From: Succinatimonas sp. UBA6849
GTDB lineage: Bacteria > Pseudomonadota > Gammaproteobacteria > Enterobacterales > Succinivibrionaceae
Assembly (NCBI GenBank): GCA_002449335.1
Contig: DKDL01000017.1
Coordinates: 1 to 31,904, forward strand
Direction of reading: 5' to 3'
DNA length: 31,904 nucleotides
This document shows positions 7,290 through 16,147 of this stretch, piece by piece; position 1 is the stretch's first letter; each line of letters opens with the position of its first letter. A program made the position numbers and the translations under genes. Under the pieces are notes generated by a model. That model saw only the letters and a program-made list of their open reading frames with translations. It had not been told where the DNA came from and did not search any database.

Positions 7290-7366
7290 CAACATTACGT
7301 TCCAATCTAATTACCAATTTTAATAGAGTTTTTAAAATTTTTAATGTGCTGATACTAAATATTTGA

Positions 7367-8410
7367 TCAGTCACTCACTTGTTGATCAAGATCTTTGAGG
7401 TTAACACCATTTTCAAACATCTTGATTAAAGCGTCTACATGTAACAGCGCACACATTTCCTTTTTAACAATACCAGCAAGCCATGGTCTGTTGCCAGCAG
7501 TCTGTCTCCAGGTAACACTGTCCTTACTTAAAATACGGTTGCCTTCTAATTCATCACAGCCGATTGACCATAATGTCTTATCAAGCGCAATCATATATTC
7601 ATATTTATCGGACAGAGGTGCGTCAGACTTTACCCATTTTAATGTATCCACGACATTCATTTTCTTACCGCGGATATCAGCAATACCCATAAACCACTTT
7701 GGCTTACCAAATAATGGGGTGATCTTTTCACATTGGAAAATACCGCCTAAGTTTACTAAAGGTACTGCAAAACGAATTCCCTTTACTAAGAAGAACAAAG
7801 CCTGGAATTCTGATGGCATCTCAATGTTTTCCCACTCATATGGGTTCTCATGAGGTGTCTCATCAATCTTGTCTTTTACTACAGCAGGAGTTTCATCCTT
7901 AACATCAGCTGTGGTCTGTACAACCTCTGTTTTCTCTTCGGTTGCAGGTTCAACAACTTCTGTCTTAACCTCAGTTACAGGTTCTGCTATTTCAGTCTCA
8001 GTCTTTGTTTCTGTCTCAGTCTTAGTAGCAACGTCGTTGACGTTCTCTAACAGGGTCTGTAAAGACTTGTGCTCAGCAAAAGGAAGAGAACTTGTTTCTT
8101 CTTGAGCTACACTCTGAGTTTGAAGTTCAGGTTCATAGATTTCCTGTTGTGCTTGAACAGGCTGCTGTTCCTGAACTGGAGGTACATAGTCATCTGCAGC
8201 ATAGTCGATATCGTCACTTGCAGATAAGCTTTGAGCCTCGGTATTTTCATCATTTTCAATTGGTGTAACTTCCTGTTGTAGCGCAGAGAGCTCTTTTTCA
8301 GTTTCAGTTAAAGCTTCACCTTGTTGAGCTTCATCTGACTGAGCGGTCTCTTCATCAAGCATCTGCTTGAAATAAGCTACTAAAGTGTCATCAATCTCAT
8401 TAAATGACAT
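7367..8410 (-). CDS. parP: ParP, CheW-like polar array anchoring protein
   Basis: ParP links chemotaxis arrays to the polar ATPase ParC in Vibrio-type bacteria and enters the array through its CheW-like domain. Here the domain spans about 200-335 of 347 residues, with FQALFFLVKGIRFAVPL, FMGIADIRGKKMNVVD and the WLAGIVKKEMCALLHVDALI end. The first 195 residues are acidic and low in complexity: Gln/Glu-rich to about 110, then Thr/Glu/Lys near-repeats from 129 to 165 (TETETKTETE, TEVKTEVVEP, TEEKTEVV). This tract would be the flexible linker to ParC. Position directly after parC and before cheW is the Vibrio order (parC-parP-cheW), which supports the name over a generic CheW-domain label. Confidence 0.85.
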   Translation of the reverse strand: MSFNEIDDTLVAYFKQMLDEETAQSDEAQQGEALTETEKELSALQQEVTPIENDENTEAQSLSASDDIDYAADDYVPPVQEQQPVQAQQEIYEPELQTQSVAQEETSSLPFAEHKSLQTLLENVNDVATKTETETKTETEIAEPVTEVKTEVVEPATEEKTEVVQTTADVKDETPAVVKDKIDETPHENPYEWENIEMPSEFQALFFLVKGIRFAVPLVNLGGIFQCEKITPLFGKPKWFMGIADIRGKKMNVVDTLKWVKSDAPLSDKYEYMIALDKTLWSIGCDELEGNRILSKDSVTWRQTAGNRPWLAGIVKKEMCALLHVDALIKMFENGVNLKDLDQQVSD

Positions 8411-8436
8411 ACATTATCCTTTTAATTCTTTTATGT

Positions 8437-9333
8437 TTAACCAAGCATAGAGCCCATGTCATCAGCGACAATCTCCAGCTCACTATCTTTCTTCTTTTTC
8501 TTTTCAGATTCTAAAGATACTAAAGCTGCAGCATTAGGAGAAATTCTCTCAGGGTTTACAGATAATTCTTTTACAAGCTGATCGGTCAAAAGCTTTCTGT
8601 AAGCTACTGCACCACGACATTTCTCATCAAGCATTGTAATAGGCATACCTCTTTGTGAAGACTCTCTAAAGAGGGTATCAACAGGGATCTGACCATCCCA
8701 AAGATTGTCTCTGTAATGTGCTTTTAAAAATTCAAGTGAAGTTCTGCTTGCCTTAGTACGTTTATCAAACATAGTAGGCACAACAGTGAAATTGATATTA
8801 CACTGGCCGTCAGCTTTCTTCATTATATTGAAAGTACGAACCATACCTTCAAGACCTTTTAATGATAAGAATTCTGTCTGAGTAGGAACTAAAACAGAAG
8901 TACTTGCAACTAAAGCATTGACCATGAGAGCTCCTAATACAGGAGGGCAGTCAATTAAAGCTACGTCATACTCGTCATCAATTAAAGCTAAAGCTTTAGT
9001 TAGAATTCTACCAACACCTACTCTACCAGATAACTTTCTATCAATAGTAGCAAGTGTCATGCTTGAGGCAATAATATCAAGATTTGGGAAATTGGTATGA
9101 GTAATACACTGCTCTACACCTTCTTTGGTGAGCTCTTTAGCAGTATAAAGATCATAGAGGCTGTTAGCTACACTGTTATAGTCAAAGCCCAAATAGCTAG
9201 TTAATGATGCATGAGGATCTGTATCAATCATGAGTACACGCAGATTCTCTTTTTGGAACCAACCTGCTAATGAAGCGACAGTTGTTGTTTTACCAACACC
9301 ACCTTTCTGACTTGCAATTGACCAGACTAACAC
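8437..9333 (-). CDS. parC: ParC, ParA/Soj-type polar localisation ATPase
   Basis: ParC is a ParA-family ATPase that places chemotaxis clusters at the cell pole and passes them to both daughters. The deviant Walker A is KGGVGKTTT at 10-18, followed by MIDTDPHASLT near 35-45 and VALIDCPPVLGALMVNAL near the middle. The 298-residue protein has no DNA-binding N-terminal extension, as expected for the short ParA type. Translation starts at a GTG with GGGGAG six bases upstream. It lies 67 bases after motD and 26 before parP. A plasmid or chromosome partition ParA is unlikely because no ParB gene follows and the neighbours are chemotaxis genes. Confidence 0.9.
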   Translation of the reverse strand: MLVWSIASQKGGVGKTTTVASLAGWFQKENLRVLMIDTDPHASLTSYLGFDYNSVANSLYDLYTAKELTKEGVEQCITHTNFPNLDIIASSMTLATIDRKLSGRVGVGRILTKALALIDDEYDVALIDCPPVLGALMVNALVASTSVLVPTQTEFLSLKGLEGMVRTFNIMKKADGQCNINFTVVPTMFDKRTKASRTSLEFLKAHYRDNLWDGQIPVDTLFRESSQRGMPITMLDEKCRGAVAYRKLLTDQLVKELSVNPERISPNAAALVSLESEKKKKKDSELEIVADDMGSMLG

Positions 9334-9400
9334 TTGTGCTCCCCTACTCTTTAATTACTACTTGTTTAAATTACTACCGAACTTTTTAATTATAACCAGT

Positions 9401-10609
9401 TTATTTCTGATTGAAATTCAACTCAATAGTATTGCCTTCGCCACGTACTACCTCAATATCTGATGTTCCGGCCTTGCCGCTTACTTCACCAGTCTGAGAC
9501 TGACCGTTTTGAGGTACATTTGTAGCATCCAATTCAGGCTTTCTTTCCATTGCATATCTTGAGATTGCAATTACAACCTTACGGTTTAAGGCTCGACCAG
9601 CTGCGGTCTTGTTTGAGTATTTGTTTGAATACTGACCGAAAGCTTCAACAGCCATTCGCTCAGGCTCAATACCAGCCTTTTCTAATTCTTCTAAAACAGA
9701 TACTGAACGGTTTGCTGAAAGATCCCAACTGTTTCTAAAGATTCCGTTTGGAATAAAGGTATTGTCGGTATAACCTCTGATTCTAATGTAGTTGTTAATA
9801 TTTGACAGAGCTACAGCAATTCTTGAGATCACTGGACGGGATGCAGCTAAAACAGATGCGCTGTCTTTTGCAAAGAGCATTCCTGAGTTGATATTGATAG
9901 ATAACCAGTGTGGATCTTCTTCAATATCAATGTATTTTTCCATACCAGACTCAGAGATAGCCTCTGAAATAGAACGTCTTACAGCATCAAAATGAGTTCC
10001 TACTTTACCCTCAGCCTGAGTGTCTGCATCGACATCGGTTCTACCACCGTTTTCAAACTTATCAGCACTGCCTCCTGCCTGGAAACCGCCATCACCTGTC
10101 TGTGCACCACCGTCTGGGTTGTTTGACTTAGGATTCTGATTCTTTGATACGGTGTTCTCTGAGATCACTAACTCACCTGCTGATGTAGCTGAATCAGAAT
10201 TGTTCTGACCATCTCTTTCATCATCAGAACCTGAGGTAGTGTCATCACGATTTTCATTAGATACAGTTGAGGTGGTCTGGAAGTTCATCATCACACCACC
10301 ATCCTCGATGATCTGTTTACCAGTATCACCCTGATTTGCATCTAACTGAGCCTTTACAGCTTCTTGAACATCTTCAGATAACTTTGAGGCCATTGAACCT
10401 GGTACTAACAGAGCGCCACCAGGAGAGTTGACAACTGATGCTTCTGTAAAAGCCTGTGCGATACTTTCAGCAATAGACTTAGCATCAGATTGTTTTGCCA
10501 TAGCGAATGCATACAAAACCACGAACAGTGCGAACAGCAGTGTCATGAAGTCAGCATATGACACCATCCATCGCTCAAGGTTTTCATGCTCAGGAGGTTT
10601 CTTTTTCAT
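9401..10609 (-). CDS. motD: Flagellar stator protein MotD (MotB family), long linker
   Basis: MotD is the peptidoglycan-binding stator subunit paired with MotC. It has a short cytoplasmic N-terminus, one membrane helix at about 17-38, and the ion-carrying aspartate D20 in SYADFMTLLFALF. A plug-like amphipathic segment follows (about 40-55). An OmpA-type peptidoglycan domain spans about 235-352, with GYTDN near 279-283, LSANRS and LNRKVVI. The 402-residue length exceeds usual MotB proteins (about 290-310) because of a Gly/Asn/Asp/Ser-rich linker at about 110-205 and a Gly/Gln-rich tail after 355. It starts 16 bases after motC. The MotC/MotD pair between cheB and parC is the Pseudomonas arrangement. 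The ion used cannot be told from the sequence. Confidence 0.92.
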   Translation of the reverse strand: MKKKPPEHENLERWMVSYADFMTLLFALFVVLYAFAMAKQSDAKSIAESIAQAFTEASVVNSPGGALLVPGSMASKLSEDVQEAVKAQLDANQGDTGKQIIEDGGVMMNFQTTSTVSNENRDDTTSGSDDERDGQNNSDSATSAGELVISENTVSKNQNPKSNNPDGGAQTGDGGFQAGGSADKFENGGRTDVDADTQAEGKVGTHFDAVRRSISEAISESGMEKYIDIEEDPHWLSININSGMLFAKDSASVLAASRPVISRIAVALSNINNYIRIRGYTDNTFIPNGIFRNSWDLSANRSVSVLEELEKAGIEPERMAVEAFGQYSNKYSNKTAAGRALNRKVVIAISRYAMERKPELDATNVPQNGQSQTGEVSGKAGTSDIEVVRGEGNTIELNFNQK

Positions 10610-10625
10610 TTCTACCCCTTAAACC

Positions 10626-11375
10626 TTAAGCGTTCTCGTTCTTCTCACCAGCGTAAACAGCTAATCTACGCTTTAACATCATGGTATTTTCTCCTGCAGC
10701 GATTGATACCAATCCCTCAAGAGTCATGTATTTGTATAGAGTTTGATTTGCTACAATACCTTTTACAAGGTTTGAAGCAGGAAGACAGATCAGGTTTGCT
10801 AAAACCAGACCGTAAATAGTAGCAACGAAAGCCACCGCAATAGCAGGACCTAATTCATCAGGTCTATCAAGAAGAGACATCGCGTGAATCAGACCTAGCA
10901 CCGCACCGATAATACCCATGGTAGGTGAATAACCACCCATAGCCTCCAGCATCTTTGCATAAGGCTCATATTTAGCCTCTTCAACTGCAATGCCCTGCTC
11001 TAGGATTTCCTTTAAAGCATCCTTATCCACACCATCAACGATCATCTGAATACCATCACGGGTAAAGTCATCTGATGCTGATGCAATAGAATTTTCAAGG
11101 GCTAACAGGCCCTGCTGACGAGCTGTGGTTGAAAGACCTACTAAAAGCTCAACCTGAGCATCCATGTTGTTACGTGGAGGAGCGATAGTCCAGATAAAGC
11201 ATTTTAAAGCGCCTACAATTGTGGCAATTGGGAACTGCACAACGCAGGCGAAGAATGAAGCACCGAACACAACCAAGAAAGCAGGCAGAACCAGCATCAT
11301 GGTAGGATTGGTACCTTCCATCATCATCGCCGCTACAATACAGCCGATTGCTAAGAAAATGCCTAAAAAGTTCAT
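10626..11375 (-). CDS. motC: Flagellar stator protein MotC (MotA family)
   Basis: MotC forms the ion channel ring of the stator with MotD and pushes on FliG. Four membrane helices are readable: about 3-20, 28-48, 150-170 and 182-202. The cytoplasmic loop carries the conserved charged pair as R86 in TTARQQGLLALE and E94. The proline of the third helix is in GGYSPTMGIIGAVLGLIHAM. The length of 249 is typical of the PomA/MotC branch rather than 295-residue E. coli MotA. It lies 51 bases after cheB and just before motD. Whether it is proton- or sodium-driven is not decided here. Confidence 0.93.
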   Translation of the reverse strand: MNFLGIFLAIGCIVAAMMMEGTNPTMMLVLPAFLVVFGASFFACVVQFPIATIVGALKCFIWTIAPPRNNMDAQVELLVGLSTTARQQGLLALENSIASASDDFTRDGIQMIVDGVDKDALKEILEQGIAVEEAKYEPYAKMLEAMGGYSPTMGIIGAVLGLIHAMSLLDRPDELGPAIAVAFVATIYGLVLANLICLPASNLVKGIVANQTLYKYMTLEGLVSIAAGENTMMLKRRLAVYAGEKNENA

Positions 11376-11426
11376 ATGTCCGCCTTACTTAGTATTAAGC
11401 TTTAAAAGCTGTGCTGATCTTATGAT

Positions 11427-12770
11427 TTAGCTTAATTCTTTAACGATACAACCTGCAATCTCGTTCAAAGGTAAAACTAAATCGGCAACATTTGCGTTTA
11501 CAACTGCCTGAGGCATGCCGTATACCACACATGTTTCCTCATTCTGTGCCCAAATTACAGAGCCCTTTTTCTTTAATAATGAACAGCCCTCGCAACCATC
11601 TGATCCCATACCAGTTAGGATCATTGCAAGAACTTTACCACCATAAATCTGGCATAAAGAAGCAAATGAAACATCAACACAAGGATTGTATGAAACTCTG
11701 CCGGTATCTGAAATGATACGAACACGAGTCTTTACACCAACCCTTTCAAAAATCATCTGCTTGCCACCTGGTGCAATATAGCAGGTACCTGGCTCTAGGA
11801 TATCACCATCTTTAGCTTCAACTACATGCAATTGAGACATTGCATCCAAACGAGACGCAAAGGTAGTGGTAAATGAACCTGGCATATGCTGAACAATCAC
11901 AACAGGTACTGATAGCTTTGGTAACTTAGGTATGATCTGTTGCAGAGCAATAGGACCGCCTGTTGAACTTCCAATAGCTACTATTGAATGCATCTTTCCT
12001 GATTTCTTAAATGCAGTAGTCTCAGCCTTGTGATCTCCAAACGTAAACTTTCTGGCAGCAGCTGGAACGCCCTGATCTGAAGATAACATCTCGTTAATCT
12101 TCTTGTACTGACCCATAGCAGCACCGGCAGTAGTAGCTGGTGTAGTGGTAGTTCTTGACAAGGTAGAACTGCCCAAAGTAGAGCTAGTACGAGATGAAAG
12201 TGTAGATGCAGGTCTTGTAGTACCTAAAGTTGATGTTCTTGTGGTACCAGAAGACAGAGTAGAAGTAAGCGTAGATGTGCGACGCAGTGTTGAAGTAGCA
12301 CTAGTTGCACTTGTAGCTGTGACAGTTGCTGGACGAGCAACAGATGATGTTGCAGGTCTAAAGCCACGGACACGGCTACGAGAAACTGCCTTGATAGAAC
12401 CAATTAAAGTTTTGATTGCTTCTTCACGACGGTGAGCGATGTCATCGAAGTTCTTAGGCATAAAATCAATAGCACCAGCTTCTAGTGCTTTAAAGGTTGA
12501 ATTTGCGCCTTCGAATGTCAATGATGAGAACATCAAAATAGGTGTTGGACACTTTGCCATGATTTCTTTAACGGCAGTAATACCGTCCATCACAGGCATT
12601 TCAACGTCCATAGTAATAACATCAGGATGCAATCTCTGAGTTAGTTCAACACCTTCTTTTCCATCTTTTGCCTCTCCTACAACCTGCATTGTAGGATCAG
12701 ACTCAACAATCTCTTTCAAACGCTTCCTGAAGAAGGTTGAATCGTCCACAATCAAAACCTTGGTGGCCAT
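11427..12770 (-). CDS. cheB: Chemoreceptor glutamate methylesterase CheB
   Basis: CheB removes methyl groups from receptors after phosphorylation by CheA, giving adaptation. The receiver domain (1-125) has D9/D10, phospho-acceptor D55 in TMDVEMP and K106. The esterase domain (about 260-447) has the catalytic triad S269 in IGSSTGGP, H295 in VQHMPGSFT and D391 in GMGSDG. The inter-domain linker is about 85 residues, almost all Thr, Ser, Arg, Ala and Leu in near-repeats of the STL/TST type (about 136-218); most CheB linkers are much shorter. AAGGA precedes the ATG. It follows cheA by 40 bases. Confidence 0.95.
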   Translation of the reverse strand: MATKVLIVDDSTFFRKRLKEIVESDPTMQVVGEAKDGKEGVELTQRLHPDVITMDVEMPVMDGITAVKEIMAKCPTPILMFSSLTFEGANSTFKALEAGAIDFMPKNFDDIAHRREEAIKTLIGSIKAVSRSRVRGFRPATSSVARPATVTATSATSATSTLRRTSTLTSTLSSGTTRTSTLGTTRPASTLSSRTSSTLGSSTLSRTTTTPATTAGAAMGQYKKINEMLSSDQGVPAAARKFTFGDHKAETTAFKKSGKMHSIVAIGSSTGGPIALQQIIPKLPKLSVPVVIVQHMPGSFTTTFASRLDAMSQLHVVEAKDGDILEPGTCYIAPGGKQMIFERVGVKTRVRIISDTGRVSYNPCVDVSFASLCQIYGGKVLAMILTGMGSDGCEGCSLLKKKGSVIWAQNEETCVVYGMPQAVVNANVADLVLPLNEIAGCIVKELS

Positions 12771-12810
12771 ATAGATAGTTCCTTAATAATTCTTATAATT
12801 ATAATTTAAT

Positions 12811-14865
12811 TTATTTTTCTTCTTTTAGCTCTGGTAATGGCTGTACTCTCTCAGCATTCTTATGAGCATAAGCTCTCATTAAACCAGGAATATCTAAAAT
12901 TAGAGCGATCCCACCGTCTGATGTTACAGTAGCACCTGCCATACCTGGGGTATGACGGAGAACGTCATCTAAAGGCTTAATCACAACTTCTTCCTGACCT
13001 AACAGCTCATCTACAACGAAGCCTACTAACTGTGCTGCTGATACCTGAACTAGAACAATGTGAGCCTTGTGCTTCATGTATTCCTGAATTGATACATTCT
13101 CGAACCACTGTTTCAAGAAGAATAAAGGAATTGCCTTATCACGAATTACGATAGTATTTAAACCATCTACGTTTCTCATTGAATCAAGCTCTAAGTAGAA
13201 GATTTCAGATACTGAAGTCAAAGGTAGAGCAAAGGTTCTGTGAGATACTGAAATCATCAGTGTAGGCAGAATTGCTAAGGTTAATGGAACCTTAATCTCA
13301 ATGGTGGTACCCTTACCGTAGGTTGATACTACATGCACAATACCATTTAACTTTGAGATGTTGGTCTTAACCACATCCATGCCCACGCCACGACCTGAAA
13401 TATCAGTTACAACTTTATTAGTTGAGAAGCCAGGTGCAAAGATTAAGTTTAAAGCATCAGAATCAGATAATCTGTCTGCTGCGCTCTCATCCATAATGCC
13501 TTTCTTTACAGCAACTGCTCTTAACTGATCAGGATCCATACCCTGACCATCATCAGAAATCTTTAATAGGATATGATCGCCCTGCTGAGATGCTGACAGT
13601 AAAACAATACCAGTCTCAGGCTTTCCTGCCTTGATACGATCAGCAGGTGACTCAATACCATGGTCACAGCAGTTACGAACCATATGGATCATAGGATCTG
13701 CTAGAGCATCAACCAGGTTCTTATCTAACTCGGTATCCTCACCTTCCATACGTAACTCGATCTTCTTACCTAGTTTTCTTGCAAGGTCACGAACCACACG
13801 AGGGAATCTACCAAATACCTTCTTAACAGGCTGCATTCTGGTCTTCATTACAGAGTTCTGTAAATCACCGGTTACAACGTCAAGGTTAGAAATAGCCTTT
13901 GACATTTCCTGATCAGAACGGCGTGAAGCCATGTTAACCAAACGGTTTCTAACAAGAACCAGCTCACCTACCAAGTTCATGATGTCATCTAAGATCTTAG
14001 TATCAACACGAACAGTGGTATCAGCCTCAATTGCAGACTTACCTTCGCCACCCTTTGCAGCTGGTTTTGCTTTCTTGTCATCAGTTGCAGGTGCAGCTGG
14101 TGCTGCCTTTGGAGCCTCTGCAGCAGCTTTTGCAGCTTCATTAGCCTTATTGTAATCCTCACCAGATGCTACCTTTAACTCTGACTTGTCAGAATTATTT
14201 TCAGCCTCATGAGCTTTTTCAACTTCCTCATGAGCATTAGCAATCATCTTGTCAAAGTCAGCATCGGTTGCGTCACGAGCAGCATCTTCATCAGAACCTG
14301 GTGCATGGCCCTTACCATGTAACTGGTCTAATAATGCTTCGAACTCTTCTTCTGTAATATCATCAATTGAAGAATCACCTGCAGCCTCTTCTTTTACAGG
14401 TTCTGCTTTTGGTTCTTCTTTTACAGGCTCTGGTTCTGGAGCTGGTGCAGGCTCTGGAGCAGGAGCAGCAGCTGGTGCAGGTGCACTCTTACCTGCTGCT
14501 AGTGCATGTAATCTATCAATCAGATCAGCAGGAGCATCTTCAGGTGTATCACCATTCTTAACTGCTTCGAACATATTGGTGATTTCATCATAAGCCTGAA
14601 GCACAGCGTCCATCAAATCTGGAGACATGCTGATTCTGCCGTTTCTTAACTCATCGAATAAGCTTTCAGCAGCATGACAAACTTCAACGAGACTGCTCAG
14701 CTGCAAGAAACCTGCGCCTCCCTTAACAGTATGGAATCCTCTGAAGATAGCATTCAAAAGATCCTTATCGTCAGGGGTCTTCTCAATCTGGACTAGCTGT
14801 TCATTAAGATTTTCAATAATCTCACCAGCTTCTACTATAAAGTCTTGTAGAATCTCGTCATCCAT
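12811..14865 (-). CDS. cheA: Chemotaxis histidine kinase CheA
   Basis: CheA phosphorylates CheY and CheB in response to receptors. In the 684 residues the phosphotransfer domain is 1-110 with H45 in FHTVKGGAGFL. A Pro/Ala/Glu-rich linker at about 128-162 is followed by EEFEALLDQLHGKG near 173-186 and a long acidic, Ala-rich region to 280. Dimerisation helices span about 286-345. The ATP domain has HMVRNCCDHGIE at 394-405, DDGQGMD at 438-444, FAPGFST at 476-482 and GRGVGMDVV at 491-499. A CheW-like domain spans about 530-670. I see no ordinary P2 (CheY-binding) domain; the region between phosphotransfer and dimerisation may instead be the localisation domain that Vibrio CheA uses to bind ParP. 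It lies 18 bases after cheZ. Confidence 0.95.
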   Translation of the reverse strand: MDDEILQDFIVEAGEIIENLNEQLVQIEKTPDDKDLLNAIFRGFHTVKGGAGFLQLSSLVEVCHAAESLFDELRNGRISMSPDLMDAVLQAYDEITNMFEAVKNGDTPEDAPADLIDRLHALAAGKSAPAPAAAPAPEPAPAPEPEPVKEEPKAEPVKEEAAGDSSIDDITEEEFEALLDQLHGKGHAPGSDEDAARDATDADFDKMIANAHEEVEKAHEAENNSDKSELKVASGEDYNKANEAAKAAAEAPKAAPAAPATDDKKAKPAAKGGEGKSAIEADTTVRVDTKILDDIMNLVGELVLVRNRLVNMASRRSDQEMSKAISNLDVVTGDLQNSVMKTRMQPVKKVFGRFPRVVRDLARKLGKKIELRMEGEDTELDKNLVDALADPMIHMVRNCCDHGIESPADRIKAGKPETGIVLLSASQQGDHILLKISDDGQGMDPDQLRAVAVKKGIMDESAADRLSDSDALNLIFAPGFSTNKVVTDISGRGVGMDVVKTNISKLNGIVHVVSTYGKGTTIEIKVPLTLAILPTLMISVSHRTFALPLTSVSEIFYLELDSMRNVDGLNTIVIRDKAIPLFFLKQWFENVSIQEYMKHKAHIVLVQVSAAQLVGFVVDELLGQEEVVIKPLDDVLRHTPGMAGATVTSDGGIALILDIPGLMRAYAHKNAERVQPLPELKEEK

Positions 14866-14883
14866 TTTCAGTCTCCGTTATTA

Positions 14884-15642
14884 TTAGAATCCTAAACTTG
14901 CAAGCAGATCGTCAACATCGTCCTGACTTGCAGCAACATTGTCTGATTGTTCCTTTACGCTCTCTAAAGCAGGACCCTGAGGGTTAATTCCTGAAGTTGC
15001 GTCATCATCTAACAGGGATAATCTGTCTTCATCAGAGAAGTTCATTAAGAACTTGAGCAACTTATCTTCTACCTCACCTACAAGGGCAATGACTTTCTGA
15101 ATCATCTGTCCTGTAAGATCCTGATAATCTTGAGCCATCAGAATTGCATTTAACTGTTCACATACCTTTTCGGCATTTGTTTTAGTATCATGAATGAGTC
15201 CATCAACATTTCTGCACAAGGTCACAAAATTATCTCTATCAATGCGACCATGCATCAATGCGCTCCATGCAGGCATTAGTTTTTCAACTGCCATCTGAAG
15301 ACTCTTCACCATAGGTTCACAAGCATCAACAGCATCTAATGTTCTAGATGCAGCAGAATCTGTCATTTTAATAATTGATGACAGTCTCTCTGATGCTCTT
15401 GGCATATCAACATTTGCAATTACTCTTAATCTTTCGTCTTCGGCAAAAGACTTAATTGCATTGTGCAGATCACGTGTAAGAGTACCTACTTCAGCAAAGA
15501 TTTCATCCTCTTTAGGAGTTGAAAATACTCTTGAAAGAGCCAACAATTTAGACTGAGCTTCTTCTTGCATTCCTGCTTCTACTAAAGCTTTAATATCGTC
15601 TAAATCTTCGACTGTCAGTTCTCTCGTAACTACGTCAGCCAT
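14884..15642 (-). CDS. cheZ: CheY-phosphate phosphatase CheZ
   Basis: CheZ ends the chemotactic signal by dephosphorylating CheY. The long central helices are apparent, with the catalytic segment AQDYQDLTGQ at 170-179 that supplies the active glutamine. The C-terminal peptide DDVDDLLASLGF is the CheY-binding tail. I choose the ATG at 15642 (252 residues), with TAAGG eight bases upstream, over a TTG at 15669 that would overlap cheY by 17 bases. Placement directly after cheY is standard for polar-flagellate gammaproteobacteria. Confidence 0.93.
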   Translation of the reverse strand: MADVVTRELTVEDLDDIKALVEAGMQEEAQSKLLALSRVFSTPKEDEIFAEVGTLTRDLHNAIKSFAEDERLRVIANVDMPRASERLSSIIKMTDSAASRTLDAVDACEPMVKSLQMAVEKLMPAWSALMHGRIDRDNFVTLCRNVDGLIHDTKTNAEKVCEQLNAILMAQDYQDLTGQMIQKVIALVGEVEDKLLKFLMNFSDEDRLSLLDDDATSGINPQGPALESVKEQSDNVAASQDDVDDLLASLGF

Positions 15643-15652
15643 TACCTTAACC

Positions 15653-16036
15653 TTATTCGAAACGCTCAAAGATCTTGTCTAACTTAGCTTTTAATGTAGC
15701 TGCGGTAAATGGCTTAACAATATAACCATTAACACCAGCTTTAGCAGCTTCGATGATCTGCTCACGTTTTGCTTCTGCTGTAACCATAAGCACTGGCAGA
15801 GCCTTTAACTTAGGGCTCTTACGGATTGCCTTTAATAGGTCAATACCCTGCATAATAGGCATATTCCAATCGGTTACAACGAAATCAAAATCACCTGCCT
15901 CCAACATAGGTAGAGCAGTAGCGCCATCGTCAGCTTCATGAGTATTGTTAAATCCTAGATCACGAAGCAGATTCTTAATAATGCGTCTCATTGTTGAAAA
16001 ATCATCAACAATCAGTATCTTGATATTCTTGTCCAA
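15653..16036 (-). CDS. cheY: Chemotaxis response regulator CheY
   Basis: This single-domain receiver, phosphorylated by CheA, binds the flagellar switch. The 127 residues show D11 and D12, phospho-acceptor D56 in VVTDWNMP, T86 in MVTAEAK and K108 in YIVKPF. The tryptophan after D56 is typical of flagellar CheY proteins. The gap to fliA (16037-16147) contains a run of nine T on the coding strand and a sequence resembling the sigma-28 -10 element (ACCTATAA on the minus strand) without a well-spaced -35, so a FliA-dependent start for the che genes is possible but unproven. Confidence 0.96.
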   Translation of the reverse strand: MDKNIKILIVDDFSTMRRIIKNLLRDLGFNNTHEADDGATALPMLEAGDFDFVVTDWNMPIMQGIDLLKAIRKSPKLKALPVLMVTAEAKREQIIEAAKAGVNGYIVKPFTAATLKAKLDKIFERFE

Positions 16037-16147
16037 GATTATCTCCTTTGCACAGATTCAGGGTCATGTTGATCCGTCTATCTTTATACTTATAGGTAGT
16101 TTATTTTTAAATTACCACCTAATTCAAAAAAAAATGTTAACTGTCAC

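Noticed and set aside
8437..9333. Plasmid-type partition ParA
   Set aside because: No ParB or parS-like repeats follow, and the gene is embedded in the chemotaxis operon beside parP.
12145..12435. A Val-rich plus-strand frame opposite the cheB linker
   Set aside because: Antisense shadow of the Thr/Ser repeat, with no start signal.
14249..14593. A 114-codon plus-strand frame opposite cheA
   Set aside because: It is the antisense shadow of the Pro/Ala/Glu-rich CheA linker; biased composition keeps the opposite frame open, and it has no ribosome site or family resemblance.
15643..15669. TTG start for cheZ overlapping cheY
   Set aside because: The ATG at 15642 has a properly spaced TAAGG and avoids the 17-base overlap.
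16127..16135. Run of nine A (T on the coding strand) after fliA as an intrinsic terminator
   Set aside because: I could not find a convincing hairpin in front of it; kept only as a homopolymer.
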